Assembly: GCF_000466985.1 (NCBI RefSeq)
Contig: NZ_BATC01000026.1
Span: 1 to 35,265 of the forward strand
Origin: Brevundimonas abyssalis TAR-001
Lineage (GTDB): Bacteria > Pseudomonadota > Alphaproteobacteria > Caulobacterales > Caulobacteraceae
DNA: 35,265 nucleotides
Direction: 5' to 3'
Below are positions 8,592 through 16,738 of this stretch, piece after piece. The translations under genes and the position numbers were made by a program. Position 1 is the stretch's first letter. Each line of letters begins with the position of its first letter. The notes beneath the pieces were generated by a model, which made no database searches, was not told the DNA's origin, and saw only the letters and a program-made list of their open reading frames with translations.

Positions 8592-9785
8592 ATGGCGTCG
8601 CGAATCAATACGACCCTATTGTTGTGCTTTATCGCGGCCGTGCTGGAGGGGATTGACATAATAGCCTTCGGCCTGGCTGCGGCTGACATGCGTTCGGCGC
8701 TGTCGCTCTCGACCGATCAAATCGCTCTGACCGCAAGCGCCAATATGGCGGCCTTCGTCATCGGCTCTCTGTGTGCCGGACGCGGCTCGGATCGGTACGG
8801 CCGCAAAGTCATGCTCCTCATCTCAATGGCGATAATCGGCGTCTTCTCATTGCTGACTGCGACCGCTTCTAGCTTCGAGACGATGTTCATCTTCCGCACA
8901 CTCACCGGCATCGGGCTCGGCGGAGCCATGCCGATGTTCATCGCCTTGGCGGCCGAGGCTGGGCCGCCCTCGGGACGGGTCGCGCGCGTGAGCGTGATGC
9001 TGAGCGGTTCTCCCCTCGGCGGCATTCTGGCCAGCCTGTTCGTCGCCACCCAGCTCGGATCGGACTGGCGCTCGATCTTCCTGCTCGGCGGCATCGCCCC
9101 CCTTCTGTTCCTGCCTCTGCTCTGGAAGGGCATCAAGCCTCAGGAACAGCCCGCAGCCGCTCTGACGCCCCCGGGGAAGCCCGTGCAACAGATCCAGGTG
9201 TCGGGCTTGCGGACACTGCTGGCCGACGGCCGGGGTAAACTCAGCGCCCTACTGTGGTTCGGCCTGCTGGCCAATCAGGTCCTGACCTACACCATGTTCA
9301 ACTGGCTCCCAATCCTGCTGCGTGATCTCGGGCTCGAACGTTGGGAAGCCTCCACGACCATGAGCGTCTTTATGGCGGCGGCCGTCGTGGGCAACATCGT
9401 CATCGCGCGCTTCGTCCTCGGTTCACGCCGTTGGATCGCGGTCGCCGTCGTTTTCTGCGGCACTGTGCTCAGTCTTCTCGCCTACGGCCTTCCCGGACAG
9501 ACGTTTCCGAGCCTCGCGGTGATCTCTGGCTTTGCGGGTGGGTTCATCCTCAGCGCCACGGTGCTGCTCTACGGGCTGGCGACCGACCTATACCCGACCG
9601 AGATCCGCGGCACCGGCGTGGGCGCCGCGACCGCTATGGGCAGGCTGGGCGCGATCACCGGGCCACTGCTGGCTGGGGCCATGATGACGGCCGGACTGAC
9701 GACGGCCACATTGCTTCCTGCGCTTGCCCCGTTCGCGTTGGCAGGCGGCGTTGCGGCGGTGATCCTTGCGCGCCGGGTGACTTGA
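8592..9785 (+). CDS. MFS transporter, aromatic acid:H+ symporter (AAHS)-like
   Basis: A 397-residue membrane protein with the usual 12-helix pattern. Helix 1 carries LEGIDIIAFG, resembling the (D/E)-G-x-D signature of the AAHS family. The loop after helix 2 has GRGSDRYGRKVM, the MFS motif A. Helix 11 region has the TEIRGTGVGAATAMGR segment typical of acid/metabolite transporters. It probably imports the carboxylic acid substrate by proton symport across the inner membrane. The start ATG at 8592 follows AGAAGGAA by about 10 bases. The stop TGA overlaps the ATG of the MaoC gene by one base, so both are in the thiolase operon. Confidence 0.9.
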   Translation: MASRINTTLLLCFIAAVLEGIDIIAFGLAAADMRSALSLSTDQIALTASANMAAFVIGSLCAGRGSDRYGRKVMLLISMAIIGVFSLLTATASSFETMFIFRTLTGIGLGGAMPMFIALAAEAGPPSGRVARVSVMLSGSPLGGILASLFVATQLGSDWRSIFLLGGIAPLLFLPLLWKGIKPQEQPAAALTPPGKPVQQIQVSGLRTLLADGRGKLSALLWFGLLANQVLTYTMFNWLPILLRDLGLERWEASTTMSVFMAAAVVGNIVIARFVLGSRRWIAVAVVFCGTVLSLLAYGLPGQTFPSLAVISGFAGGFILSATVLLYGLATDLYPTEIRGTGVGAATAMGRLGAITGPLLAGAMMTAGLTTATLLPALAPFALAGGVAAVILARRVT

Positions 9786-9949
9786 TGGACGCCCTCGTCG
9801 TGCACGGCCCGGCAGGCCTCGAGGGACTCGTTGGAAAGGAGCTGGGGCCATCGCTGTGGCAGCCCATAACCCAGCCGATGATCGACCAATACGCCAACCT
9901 GACCCTGGACCATCAATGGATCCATGTTGATGTCGAGCGCTCACGTATT
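9785..9949 (+). pseudogene. MaoC-like acyl-CoA hydratase, N-terminal part, interrupted by an IS21-family element
   Basis: The first 55 codons encode a MaoC-type hotdog hydratase N-terminus (LVGKELGPSLWQPITQPMID...DHQWIHVD). The sequence leaves the family pattern after VERSRI at 9949, exactly where the insertion element begins. The rest of the gene resumes in frame at 11865. Without the insert the gene would encode 159 residues, the normal family length. The ATG at 9785 overlaps the MFS stop by one base (TGATG). The intact enzyme would hydrate an enoyl-CoA in the pathway; here it should be non-functional. Confidence 0.9.
9944..9948. repeat. Target-site duplication, left copy (CGTAT)
   Basis: CGTAT occurs here and at 11859-11863, immediately outside the IS21-family element. 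The identity extends to CACGTATT (9942-9949 and 11857-11864) if the element's terminal bases are counted, so the duplication is 5-8 bp, within the range known for this family. The flanking MaoC reading frame rejoins exactly here. Confidence 0.75.
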
Positions 9950-10019
9950 AGAGGTAGCCACCAAGCTGGGCGCCAGATGACGGGCACACTGGTCAGCGGC
10001 GGACTCGACAGCCGGACGG

Positions 10020-10046
10020 CCTGCGGCGCCGACTGGGCGCCGCAGG
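10020..10046 (-). terminator. Strong hairpin downstream of istB
   Basis: CCTGCGGCGCC (10020-10030) and GGCGCCGCAGG (10036-10046) form a perfect 11-bp stem with a 5-base loop, starting 9 bases past the istB stop. There is no T-run, so termination would be inefficient or factor-dependent; it may instead shield the element from outside transcription. Confidence 0.5.
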
Positions 10047-10054
10047 CTCCTGGA

Positions 10055-10792
10055 TCACCTCGCCGGCGAGGTCAGTCGGCGCATCGATTCACCAGACAAC
10101 TGAATCCGGTGACTGGTGTTGAGCATCCGATCGAGAACGGCGTCGGCGACCATCGGATTGTCGATGTAGGCGTGCCATTCCTTGAACGGGAGTTGGCCCG
10201 CCAGCAGGATTGAGGCCGATCGGGTTCGGGCGTCCACGATGTCCAGCAGGTGGTGCTTGCCCGACTCCGTCAGAGGCGTCAGTCCGAAGTCATCCAGGAT
10301 CAACAGGTCGAAACGGGCGATCGCAGTGCGCAGGCGGTTCATGCTGCCGTCCTGATGGGCGATCGCCATGTCCTCCAACAGTTGATGGGTGCGATAGTAC
10401 CGAACCGTCAGACCGACGCGGGCGGCATGACCGCCAAAGGCGCACGCCAGATGGGTCTTCCCGGTCCCTGTTGCGCCCGTCAGGATCAGATTTTCGGCTT
10501 GGCGCACCCAGGTACAGGTCAGAAGCTCAGCCATCTGAGCCCGGTCCAGGTTCCGTGCGGCGCGGTAGTCGATGTCTTCGGCCGCCGCGGGGATCTTCAG
10601 CCGGGCACCTTTCAGGATGCGCTTCAGGCGACGGTCGTCACGATACGCGGCTTCAGCCTGCAAGAGGTGCATCAGCCGATCGTGGAACGGAAGATCGGCG
10701 AACGCCGGCGTGGTTGCGTGATGCTCGACCGCTTCCACCATGCCGTTGAGGCCGAGGTCGCGGAGTTTGTCGATGATGTGGGTGGTGTTCAT
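10055..10792 (-). CDS. istB: IS21-family ATPase helper protein IstB
   Basis: A 245-residue AAA+ ATPase with Walker A GATGTGKTHLA, Walker B LLILDDFG and the C-terminal arginine-rich block (VADAVLDRMLNTSHRIQL) of IstB. It assembles on target DNA and activates the IstA transposase. Length is complete for the family. Its ATG at 10792 overlaps the istA stop by 4 bases (ATGA), the usual istAB coupling. The protein looks intact, but its partner IstA is truncated, so it has no functional transposase in this copy. Confidence 0.95.
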   Translation of the reverse strand: MNTTHIIDKLRDLGLNGMVEAVEHHATTPAFADLPFHDRLMHLLQAEAAYRDDRRLKRILKGARLKIPAAAEDIDYRAARNLDRAQMAELLTCTWVRQAENLILTGATGTGKTHLACAFGGHAARVGLTVRYYRTHQLLEDMAIAHQDGSMNRLRTAIARFDLLILDDFGLTPLTESGKHHLLDIVDARTRSASILLAGQLPFKEWHAYIDNPMVADAVLDRMLNTSHRIQLSGESMRRLTSPAR

Positions 10793-11835
10793 GACTCGTC
10801 TCCGGCGAAATAGTCGGGACCGCGCACGTTCTCATTCGGAGCGGCGGCTGTGGGGGGCGTGACGAAATCGGCTGGATCGGTGAACTCCAGATTTCGATCC
10901 AGGATGTTGCGCACATGAGCCAGCCGGGGTTCGCCGCTTCGTACGGCGCGGGCGCAAGCCGCTTCCAGCCTCACTGTACCGACGCGCCTCGCCAGGTCGC
11001 GAAACGAGCGATAGACGGCGGTCTTGGCCGCGCCGAAGAACGGACGCCCGGCCTCGCCCTGGACCACAGCCTGAACACCGGGCCCATGCAGACGAGACCA
11101 TAGGACAAGATCTTCGTCCTCCCCCGCGCGCCGCGCCAGGTGGTTGGGCGGCATATGGGCTGGATCGGTCGAGGCCTCGCCCGCGACGGCGAGGCGCGGG
11201 TGGATACCTACCGGCTTCCCGTCGTGCCAGATCTCGACCGTGACGGCGTTCGCGCGCACATCAACCCGCCGCCCGATCAGGGTATGCGGCGCCGAGTATC
11301 GGCGCTGATCGTGCATGACGTGATAGTCTGGTCCGAGGAGCAGCTGACGGCTGACCTCGAAGAAGGCGAACGGGTCCCCCTGGAGCGGCCGCAAGGCCGG
11401 ACGGTCCAATCGCTCGAACAGAGACGCGCGAGACTCGCCGGGTGCGCGCCGCAGCGCCTTGGTGTTGAGGCGGATGAGCAGGCTGGCCAGCAAGGCATTC
11501 ATTTCGCCGAGCGACATCGCCGGCCGATCTGCGAGGGCTAGCCGCAACAGGCGCTGAATCAGCTTCACGCCGATCTCCACCTTCGCCTTGTGCGTGGGGC
11601 TGTAGGCCTTGGCGGGGCGTGCGATCGTTCCGTGATGGTCGCAGAAGGCCTGGAAAGTCGGGTTGATCACCGGCGGCTGTCCGCGCTTGTGGGAGATCAC
11701 GGCGGCCTTGAGGTTGTCGGAGATGATCACCTGCGGGACGCCGCCGAAGAACCGAAGCGCCTGTTCGTTCGCCCAGATCCAGTCGCTCGCACGCTGTGAA
11801 CGGGTGACGCAGGCGAAGGTGTCCTGACCGCCGGA
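10789..11835 (-). pseudogene. istA: IS21-family transposase IstA, N-terminal part deleted
   Basis: The frame encodes only the central and C-terminal parts of IstA, from DTFACVTRSQRASDW on. The N-terminal helix-turn-helix domain and the first Asp of the DDE triad are absent. The second Asp (VIISDNLKAAV) and the Glu (HKAKVEIGV) remain. About 345 residues survive against roughly 450-520 in family members. The coding sequence joins the right inverted repeat directly (a GTG at 11859 opens the frame inside the repeat region), which marks an internal deletion. The product cannot catalyse transposition. It is still coupled to istB. Confidence 0.88.
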
Positions 11836-11858
11836 GTCCAATTTATTGGCGGTGTGCA

Positions 11859-11863
11859 CGTAT
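11859..11863. repeat. Target-site duplication, right copy (CGTAT)
   Basis: Second copy of the CGTAT found at 9944-9948, directly at the right end of the IS21-family element, with the MaoC frame continuing from it. Confidence 0.75.
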
Positions 11864-11864
11864 T

Positions 11865-12179
11865 GCGAGTCCGTTTGGGACGACGATCGCCCACGGCTTT
11901 CTCACCCTGTCGATGATACCAGCCATGCAGAACCAGTTGATTGCGTTCGAAGGCTTCGATCGGGTGCTGAACTACGGGCTGGACCGCCTGCGTTGCCCAT
12001 CGCCTGTCGGGGTCGATCGGCGCATCCGCCTGACACAGAAGGTAGCGTCCATCGAACACATCAATGCGACCATGTTTCGCGTAGTTCTTGATAGCGCGAT
12101 CTGGATAGAAGACGAGGACAAGCCCGCAATCATAGCGTCCCTGATTGCACAACTTCACGCCGCACCCGACACGACCTGA
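11865..12179 (+). pseudogene. MaoC-like acyl-CoA hydratase, C-terminal part after the IS insertion
   Basis: From 11865 the frame reads ASPFGTTIAHGFLTLSM, the hydratase-2 core (the family signature is (S)PFG..IAHG.LTLSL), then VLNYGLDRLRCPSPV, the standard MaoC C-terminal half, to a stop at 12177-12179. It is the exact in-frame continuation of 9785-9949. Alone it has no proper start except an internal ATG near 11919. It ends 4 bases from the convergent ligase gene. Confidence 0.9.
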
Positions 12180-12183
12180 CTGA

Positions 12184-13800
12184 TCAGTCGCGCAGTTCTC
12201 GCCGCAGAATCTTGCCGCCCGCATTCTTGGGCAACTCGTCCATGAAGGCGACGATCCTGGGCACTTTATAGGCCGCGAGTTTGTCGCGGCACAGGGTTTG
12301 GATGTCTTCGGCCGAGGCCCGGGCGCCCGGTTTCAAACTGACAACCGCCTTCACGGTCTCACCCCGGTAGGAGTCATTGGCGCCGACGACGGCGACTTCT
12401 CGGACTGACGGATGGCTGTAGATCACGTCCTCGACCTCGCGAGGCCAGACCTTGTAGCCGCTGGCGATGATGACGTCTTTCTTGCGGTCGATGAGATACA
12501 GCCAGCCGTCCTCATCGAAAAAGCCGACGTCACCGGTGTAAAAACCCGCCGGGCGCATCGAACCCTCGGTCTCGATTCGGTTTCGCCAGTAGCCTGGCGA
12601 TACGCAGGGGCCGCGCAGCACGACCTCCCCGACGGAGCGCGGCGGCAGCACTTTTCCGTCGTCGTCAACGATGTCCGCTTCGAATGTCGGCAGCACCTTG
12701 CCGACCGACAAGGATCCTGTTTCCGGATCGGTACGACTGTCTTCCGAATGCGGCTCCATGAACACCGCGCCGCTGGTCTCGGTGAGGCCATACCCGGTCC
12801 GCAGTGACACGCCAAAGCGACGCTCGTATTCTGCGGCCACGGCCGCTGGCACAGGGGCGCCGCCACTCATGGGCGTCTTTAGTGCGGATATGATATCCGG
12901 CGTGGCATTCGGCGCGTTCATGATTGCGATGAAGGCCGTGATCGACCCTGCGCTGACTTCGGGCGCGTGCTTTGCGATGGCCTCCACAATCACCTCCGGA
13001 TGAAAGCGATAGCCTAGGATCACGCCTGCGGCGGCGTGGATGGCGACCGCGACACTCATGACGACGCCGGAAACGTGGAACAGTGGCGCCAGCGTCAGGA
13101 CCGTCCCCTGTTCCGGCAGGATCTGAGCCACGCGGGCCAGCTCGCCGCCGAGGGACAGGGCCCGTTGGGTGATGATGGCTCCCTTGGGCAGACCGGTCGT
13201 GCCAGACGTGTAGATCAGGGAAGCCAGGTCATCCGGCCCAATTTCGGGCTGCGACCACGGCGTATCAGCGTGGCGTTCAATAAATGCCGAGATGTCCTCG
13301 TAGGCGCCGCTTGCGGGAGGAAGCGGGCCGCCGACTCGAGGATCGAGTGCGCCATAGATATTAATATCCGCACCCAGAACCAGGCCGGGACGCTCTCCGC
13401 CCTCCGGGATGTTGTCGTAGACTTCCGAGAGGAGGTGCGGCTCGGCGACCAGCACCTTGGGCTGAGCGTCGGCCAGGAGCAGCGCGATTTCGCGCGGGCG
13501 ATACATGGGGTTCAGGGGCACGAAGACGCCGCCCAGTTTCCAAGCTGCCAACATGGCGAGGATGGTCTGGGGCAGGCTCTGTGCCTGAACGCAGATGCGG
13601 TCTCCGTGCCCGAAACCGTGGCACGAAAGTCCGGCCGCCAGGGCGTCGCTCAGTCGGTCCGCTTCACGATAGCTCAGGTCTGTATCGAAGAAGTGGATGA
13701 AGGCGCCGTCAGGATTGCGCTTCACCGCGCTGGCGAACATTTCAGTCGCCGTGGCATAGCTGGTTTTCAAAAGCGACATTCGGATCTGGCCTGTCCACAT
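12184..13800 (-). CDS. Acyl-CoA ligase (AMP-forming, class I adenylate-forming)
   Basis: A protein of up to 538 residues with the ANL superfamily motifs in order: P-loop LIYTSGTTGLPKGA, GYGLTETSG, YTGDVGFFDEDGWLYLIDRKKD and the catalytic Lys near the end in NAGGKILRREL. It forms an acyl-adenylate from a carboxylic acid and ATP and then the CoA thioester, the entry step of the pathway. Starts at ATG 13800 and ATG 13779 (MSLLKTSYATATEMF) are both possible; neither has a good ribosome site. The upstream receptor gene has a terminator whose T-run abuts 13800, so ATG 13779 and a separate promoter or readthrough should be considered. Convergent with the broken MaoC gene. Confidence 0.92.
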   Translation of the reverse strand: MWTGQIRMSLLKTSYATATEMFASAVKRNPDGAFIHFFDTDLSYREADRLSDALAAGLSCHGFGHGDRICVQAQSLPQTILAMLAAWKLGGVFVPLNPMYRPREIALLLADAQPKVLVAEPHLLSEVYDNIPEGGERPGLVLGADINIYGALDPRVGGPLPPASGAYEDISAFIERHADTPWSQPEIGPDDLASLIYTSGTTGLPKGAIITQRALSLGGELARVAQILPEQGTVLTLAPLFHVSGVVMSVAVAIHAAAGVILGYRFHPEVIVEAIAKHAPEVSAGSITAFIAIMNAPNATPDIISALKTPMSGGAPVPAAVAAEYERRFGVSLRTGYGLTETSGAVFMEPHSEDSRTDPETGSLSVGKVLPTFEADIVDDDGKVLPPRSVGEVVLRGPCVSPGYWRNRIETEGSMRPAGFYTGDVGFFDEDGWLYLIDRKKDVIIASGYKVWPREVEDVIYSHPSVREVAVVGANDSYRGETVKAVVSLKPGARASAEDIQTLCRDKLAAYKVPRIVAFMDELPKNAGGKILRRELRD

Positions 13801-13806
13801 CAGTAA

Positions 13807-13842
13807 AAAAGAGGCCCCGCCGCCAAGGTGACGGCGGGGCCA
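13807..13842 (-). terminator. Rho-independent terminator of the TonB receptor gene
   Basis: On the minus strand GGCCCCGCCG pairs with CGGCGGGGCC (13813-13842) around a loop of about 10 bases and is followed by CTCTTTTTTA. It starts about 24 bases past the receptor stop at 13867. The run of T ends only a few bases before the annotated start of the next gene on the same strand. Confidence 0.9.
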
Positions 13843-13866
13843 GTGGGCCTAGCGGGGAGGAACCGC

Positions 13867-16203
13867 TCAGAAAGTCCGCGTCAATCGCACGCCCATCGTC
13901 CGGCTCATGCCGGAGTATCGACGAACCGTGTCATTCAGGCGTGCAACGTTGGTCCAGTAGTACTCGTCCGTCAGGTTGTGAACGTATGCCACCACCTGCC
14001 AGTCCCCGTTCGCGGTCGTAACCCCGCCCTGAAGGTCAACAGTCGCATAGGAATCGATTTCCAGAACCGGATTCTGACCAAAGCCGGCAACCGTTTCGCT
14101 GCGGTAGTTGACGTTGGTCGAAATGAAGGCGTCCATGCCACCCACCCGCCAGTCGTAGCGGGCGTTGGCGACCACTTGCAGCTCCGGCGTGTAGGGAAAC
14201 GCTTCCCCCTGAAAGTCGTCCTGCACGCCCAGAACGGTGTAGCCGATGAAATCCGAGGTGACCTCGGAGTCGATGTAGGTCCCGGTGATCGAGAACGTAA
14301 GACCATCCATCGGACGCGCATTGATCTGTAGTTCCGCCCCCTGAATGCGAGATTCCGGGACGTTGACGATCGCCTCCAGCGCCCCCAGCACCGCCGGCTC
14401 AACCAAGGTCCGGCTCTTCAGCTGCTTGTCGGCGTAGTCGTAATAGAAGACCGCACCGCTGGCATCGAACATGTTGTTGTAGAACGGCACCCGGAAGCCG
14501 AGCTCGTATGCCAGCACGGATTCTTGAACCACCGGACTCAACTGGTTCGACGCCAGAGCGGGCAGAACCGGTCCACTGCCCGCTTTGTAGCCCTGGCTGG
14601 CGTTGGCGTAAAACAGCGTGCGCGGCGCCGGCGACCACGACAGGTTAACGCGCCATGAGACGCTGTCTTCGTTCAGTTCGCCCGTCACCTGTCCCGGCGT
14701 GGTCGTGGCGTCGACCGTCAGGCAATCACCAATCTGCAGGGCGCTCGGCAATGGACGAGTCGGTCCCCTCAGAATGTTGAAGAAGGCGGTCAGCGTATTG
14801 GCGGTCTCCTGGTTTCCAACGCGACTGCACGCCACATAAGAGAGGTCGGCTTGGGTGTAGCGTGCGCCCAGTGATGCGGTCAGCGTTTCAGTTAACTCGT
14901 ATTCGACGTTGCCGAACAGCGCCGTCGTCTCAAACGCCTGGTCGGAATCCAGCGAGAAGCGGCTGAACCGCCCGGTGGGAATGGAAAACGTGCCGGTCGT
15001 GTACGGGATCGAGTAGTCATCGATCTGCGACACCTTGTCATCGGCATAGCTGGCGCCGACCACCCAGTTCAGCCGGTCGTACTCCCCGATCAGACGAAGC
15101 TCCTGAGCCACGGACGTCGCCGCGCCGCGGTTCTCGGTGAACGCGGCTGCAATGCTCGTCGCATCAAGATCGACACGCTGGTGTACATCCATGTCGGCGT
15201 AGGAGGTCAACGAGACGATGCGCAGGTTGTCGTTGATCCAATACTCACCGCGGATGGCGGCCTGGTAGAAGGTGTTGTCTCGCTCCAGCGGGAAGCCGGC
15301 ATCGTTCCAGTCTGCCGAGCGGGCATCCATGGGCGACGTCGGGTAGGCAATGATCAGCGGCACCTGCGGCCCGGAGACCGGACGCTGCAATATCACGTTA
15401 GTGAGCTGGGCGGCCTGGGTATCAGACTGATCCTGGAAGCCGCTCAGTGTGAAACTGAGGCCGACTCTGTCAGACGGGTGCCAATCCGCGATGAACCGAC
15501 CCTGAAGGTAGCGGCGAGCTCCGTGGGCGTCATCACGAGTGTAGCTGCGCTGCCAATCGCCGCCCTGATCCGTACGAAGCGCCAGGCGCATGCCGAGCGT
15601 GTCGCTCACCGGGCCGGAGACATAGCCCTCTGCCTGAACACGATCATAGCTCGAATAATCCAGAGTCACGCCGGCTTCGAAGATGTCGCTGGGTCGATTT
15701 GCAATGTAATTGATGGCGCCACCGGTCGAGTTTTGCCCGAAGAGTGTACCCTGTGGGCCCTTCAGAACCTCAACGCGTTGGAGGTCGAACGAGGCGCCCG
15801 ACGTCATGATCGAAAACGGCAGCGGCACTTCATCCTGGTAGATGCTGACCGTCGGTCTGGCAGCGATCGACGTATCGAAAAAGCCGACGCCGCGAAGCGA
15901 ATAGACCGGCACCGACGCGCCGCTTTCTACCGCACTCAGGCCAGGCGTGACGCGGACAAGGTCCGCCACGTCCGTGATCCCCAATGTACTCAAGTCTTCG
16001 CCGCTCACCGCCGTGATCGACATTGGAACCGATAGCACGCCCTGGGATCGGCGCTGCGCGGTGACCACAATCTCGTCGACAGTGGTTGCCTGCTCCCCGG
16101 ACTGGCTTGTTTGAGCCGAGGTCGGCTCCTGAGCCCATGCCGTTGTCACAGCCAAAAGGGCTGTGGAGCTACAAAGCATAGCTGCAAATCCGTGCTTGGC
16201 CAT
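13867..16203 (-). CDS. TonB-dependent outer-membrane receptor
   Basis: A 778-residue protein with a signal peptide ending near AWA-Q (about residue 25), a TonB-box-like segment (VDEIVVTAQRR), a plug domain with VEVLKGPQGTLFGQNSTGGAINY, and a beta-barrel ending in an aromatic residue (GVRLTRTF). This is the common receptor class of sphingomonads and caulobacters annotated as iron-complex receptor but often used for uptake of hydrophobic organic compounds. Inside a beta-oxidation cluster it probably imports the pathway's substrate. The ATG at 16203 has GGGAGG 6 bases upstream. A terminator follows the gene. Ligand identity is not visible from the sequence. Confidence 0.93.
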   Translation of the reverse strand: MAKHGFAAMLCSSTALLAVTTAWAQEPTSAQTSQSGEQATTVDEIVVTAQRRSQGVLSVPMSITAVSGEDLSTLGITDVADLVRVTPGLSAVESGASVPVYSLRGVGFFDTSIAARPTVSIYQDEVPLPFSIMTSGASFDLQRVEVLKGPQGTLFGQNSTGGAINYIANRPSDIFEAGVTLDYSSYDRVQAEGYVSGPVSDTLGMRLALRTDQGGDWQRSYTRDDAHGARRYLQGRFIADWHPSDRVGLSFTLSGFQDQSDTQAAQLTNVILQRPVSGPQVPLIIAYPTSPMDARSADWNDAGFPLERDNTFYQAAIRGEYWINDNLRIVSLTSYADMDVHQRVDLDATSIAAAFTENRGAATSVAQELRLIGEYDRLNWVVGASYADDKVSQIDDYSIPYTTGTFSIPTGRFSRFSLDSDQAFETTALFGNVEYELTETLTASLGARYTQADLSYVACSRVGNQETANTLTAFFNILRGPTRPLPSALQIGDCLTVDATTTPGQVTGELNEDSVSWRVNLSWSPAPRTLFYANASQGYKAGSGPVLPALASNQLSPVVQESVLAYELGFRVPFYNNMFDASGAVFYYDYADKQLKSRTLVEPAVLGALEAIVNVPESRIQGAELQINARPMDGLTFSITGTYIDSEVTSDFIGYTVLGVQDDFQGEAFPYTPELQVVANARYDWRVGGMDAFISTNVNYRSETVAGFGQNPVLEIDSYATVDLQGGVTTANGDWQVVAYVHNLTDEYYWTNVARLNDTVRRYSGMSRTMGVRLTRTF

Positions 16204-16351
16204 TTTAATCCTCCCGATCCGCCTCTTTTAGTGGGCGTCATCTTGAGATTGGAATGACGTGCGCCTTCCGTATGTCCCCCCTTGGGGGCGCCTAAAAAGG
16301 ACCCCCTCGAACGGTTTAGGCTAGCCCGCTCCTGCAATGCTGCGGTCAGTC

Positions 16352-16738
16352 TCAGCTGTCAGTCTCAAACGCTCGCTCGCGCCGATAGGCAGCGTAGTTG
16401 GGCTGATCGATCTCCAGCCTACCCATCGTGGTCTTCAACAAGTGGTTCAGCAGGCCTGGCGTAGTCTCGTCGAATGCGCCTTCTGCGATCCGGCTGCAAA
16501 GTTCTTCCGTCAGCTCGGCCTCCGAACCTTCACGCCCGAGCAGGTGAACTAGCCCGATCTTGCGGGCTTGAGCCGCCTCGCCGCCGGTTTCCAGATCTCT
16601 GACAAGCCCGTCGAGCAGGTTCGCCGCCACCAAGCTCAAGAACGCATGTCGTCCTTCGATCTCGGGGCGCAGGTCATCCCTCAGGTATCGGGACACGAGA
16701 CTGACCAGTCTAGCTGTTTCGGCGAGTGGGCTATCCAT
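16352..16738 (-). CDS. DUF6285 family protein
   Basis: A 128-residue, mostly helical acidic protein without catalytic motifs. Its pattern (LVSRYLRDDLRPEIEGRHAFLSLVAANLLD...) matches the family known as DUF6285, small proteins usually encoded just after APH-type phosphotransferases in acyl-CoA catabolic operons. Function is unknown. Its start overlaps the phosphotransferase stop by 8 bases, so synthesis is coupled and the two may act together. It is the last gene of the five-gene operon. The 148 bases to the receptor gene hold a small C5/G5 hairpin near 16275-16287 but no clear terminator. Confidence 0.8.
   Translation of the reverse strand: MDSPLAETARLVSLVSRYLRDDLRPEIEGRHAFLSLVAANLLDGLVRDLETGGEAAQARKIGLVHLLGREGSEAELTEELCSRIAEGAFDETTPGLLNHLLKTTMGRLEIDQPNYAAYRRERAFETDS

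Larger units (their letters stand above)
9949..11858 (-). mobile_element. IS21-family insertion sequence, internally deleted
   Basis: About 1.91 kb, inserted in the MaoC gene, with imperfect terminal inverted repeats: GCCACCAAGCTGGGCGCC at 9957-9974 against GCCAATAAATTGGACTCC (complement of 11833-11850), each 8 bases from its end; 14 of 26 terminal positions match. It carries istB intact and a 5'-truncated istA. IS21 elements are usually 2.2-2.6 kb, so about 0.4-0.6 kb is missing between the right inverted repeat and mid-istA. Because the termini and target duplication are present, the loss is internal rather than at an edge. The element lacks a complete transposase and should be immobile unless helped in trans. 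Confidence 0.88.

Noticed and set aside
9341..10213. Long open frame overlapping the transporter and element ends
   Set aside because: It is the shifted frame of the MFS gene, then MaoC and element sequence; low-complexity Arg/Gly-rich product typical of GC-rich shadows.
16275..16290. C-run/G-run hairpin upstream of the receptor gene as a terminator of the DUF6285 operon
   Set aside because: The T-run precedes the stem on the relevant strand, so it does not have terminator layout.
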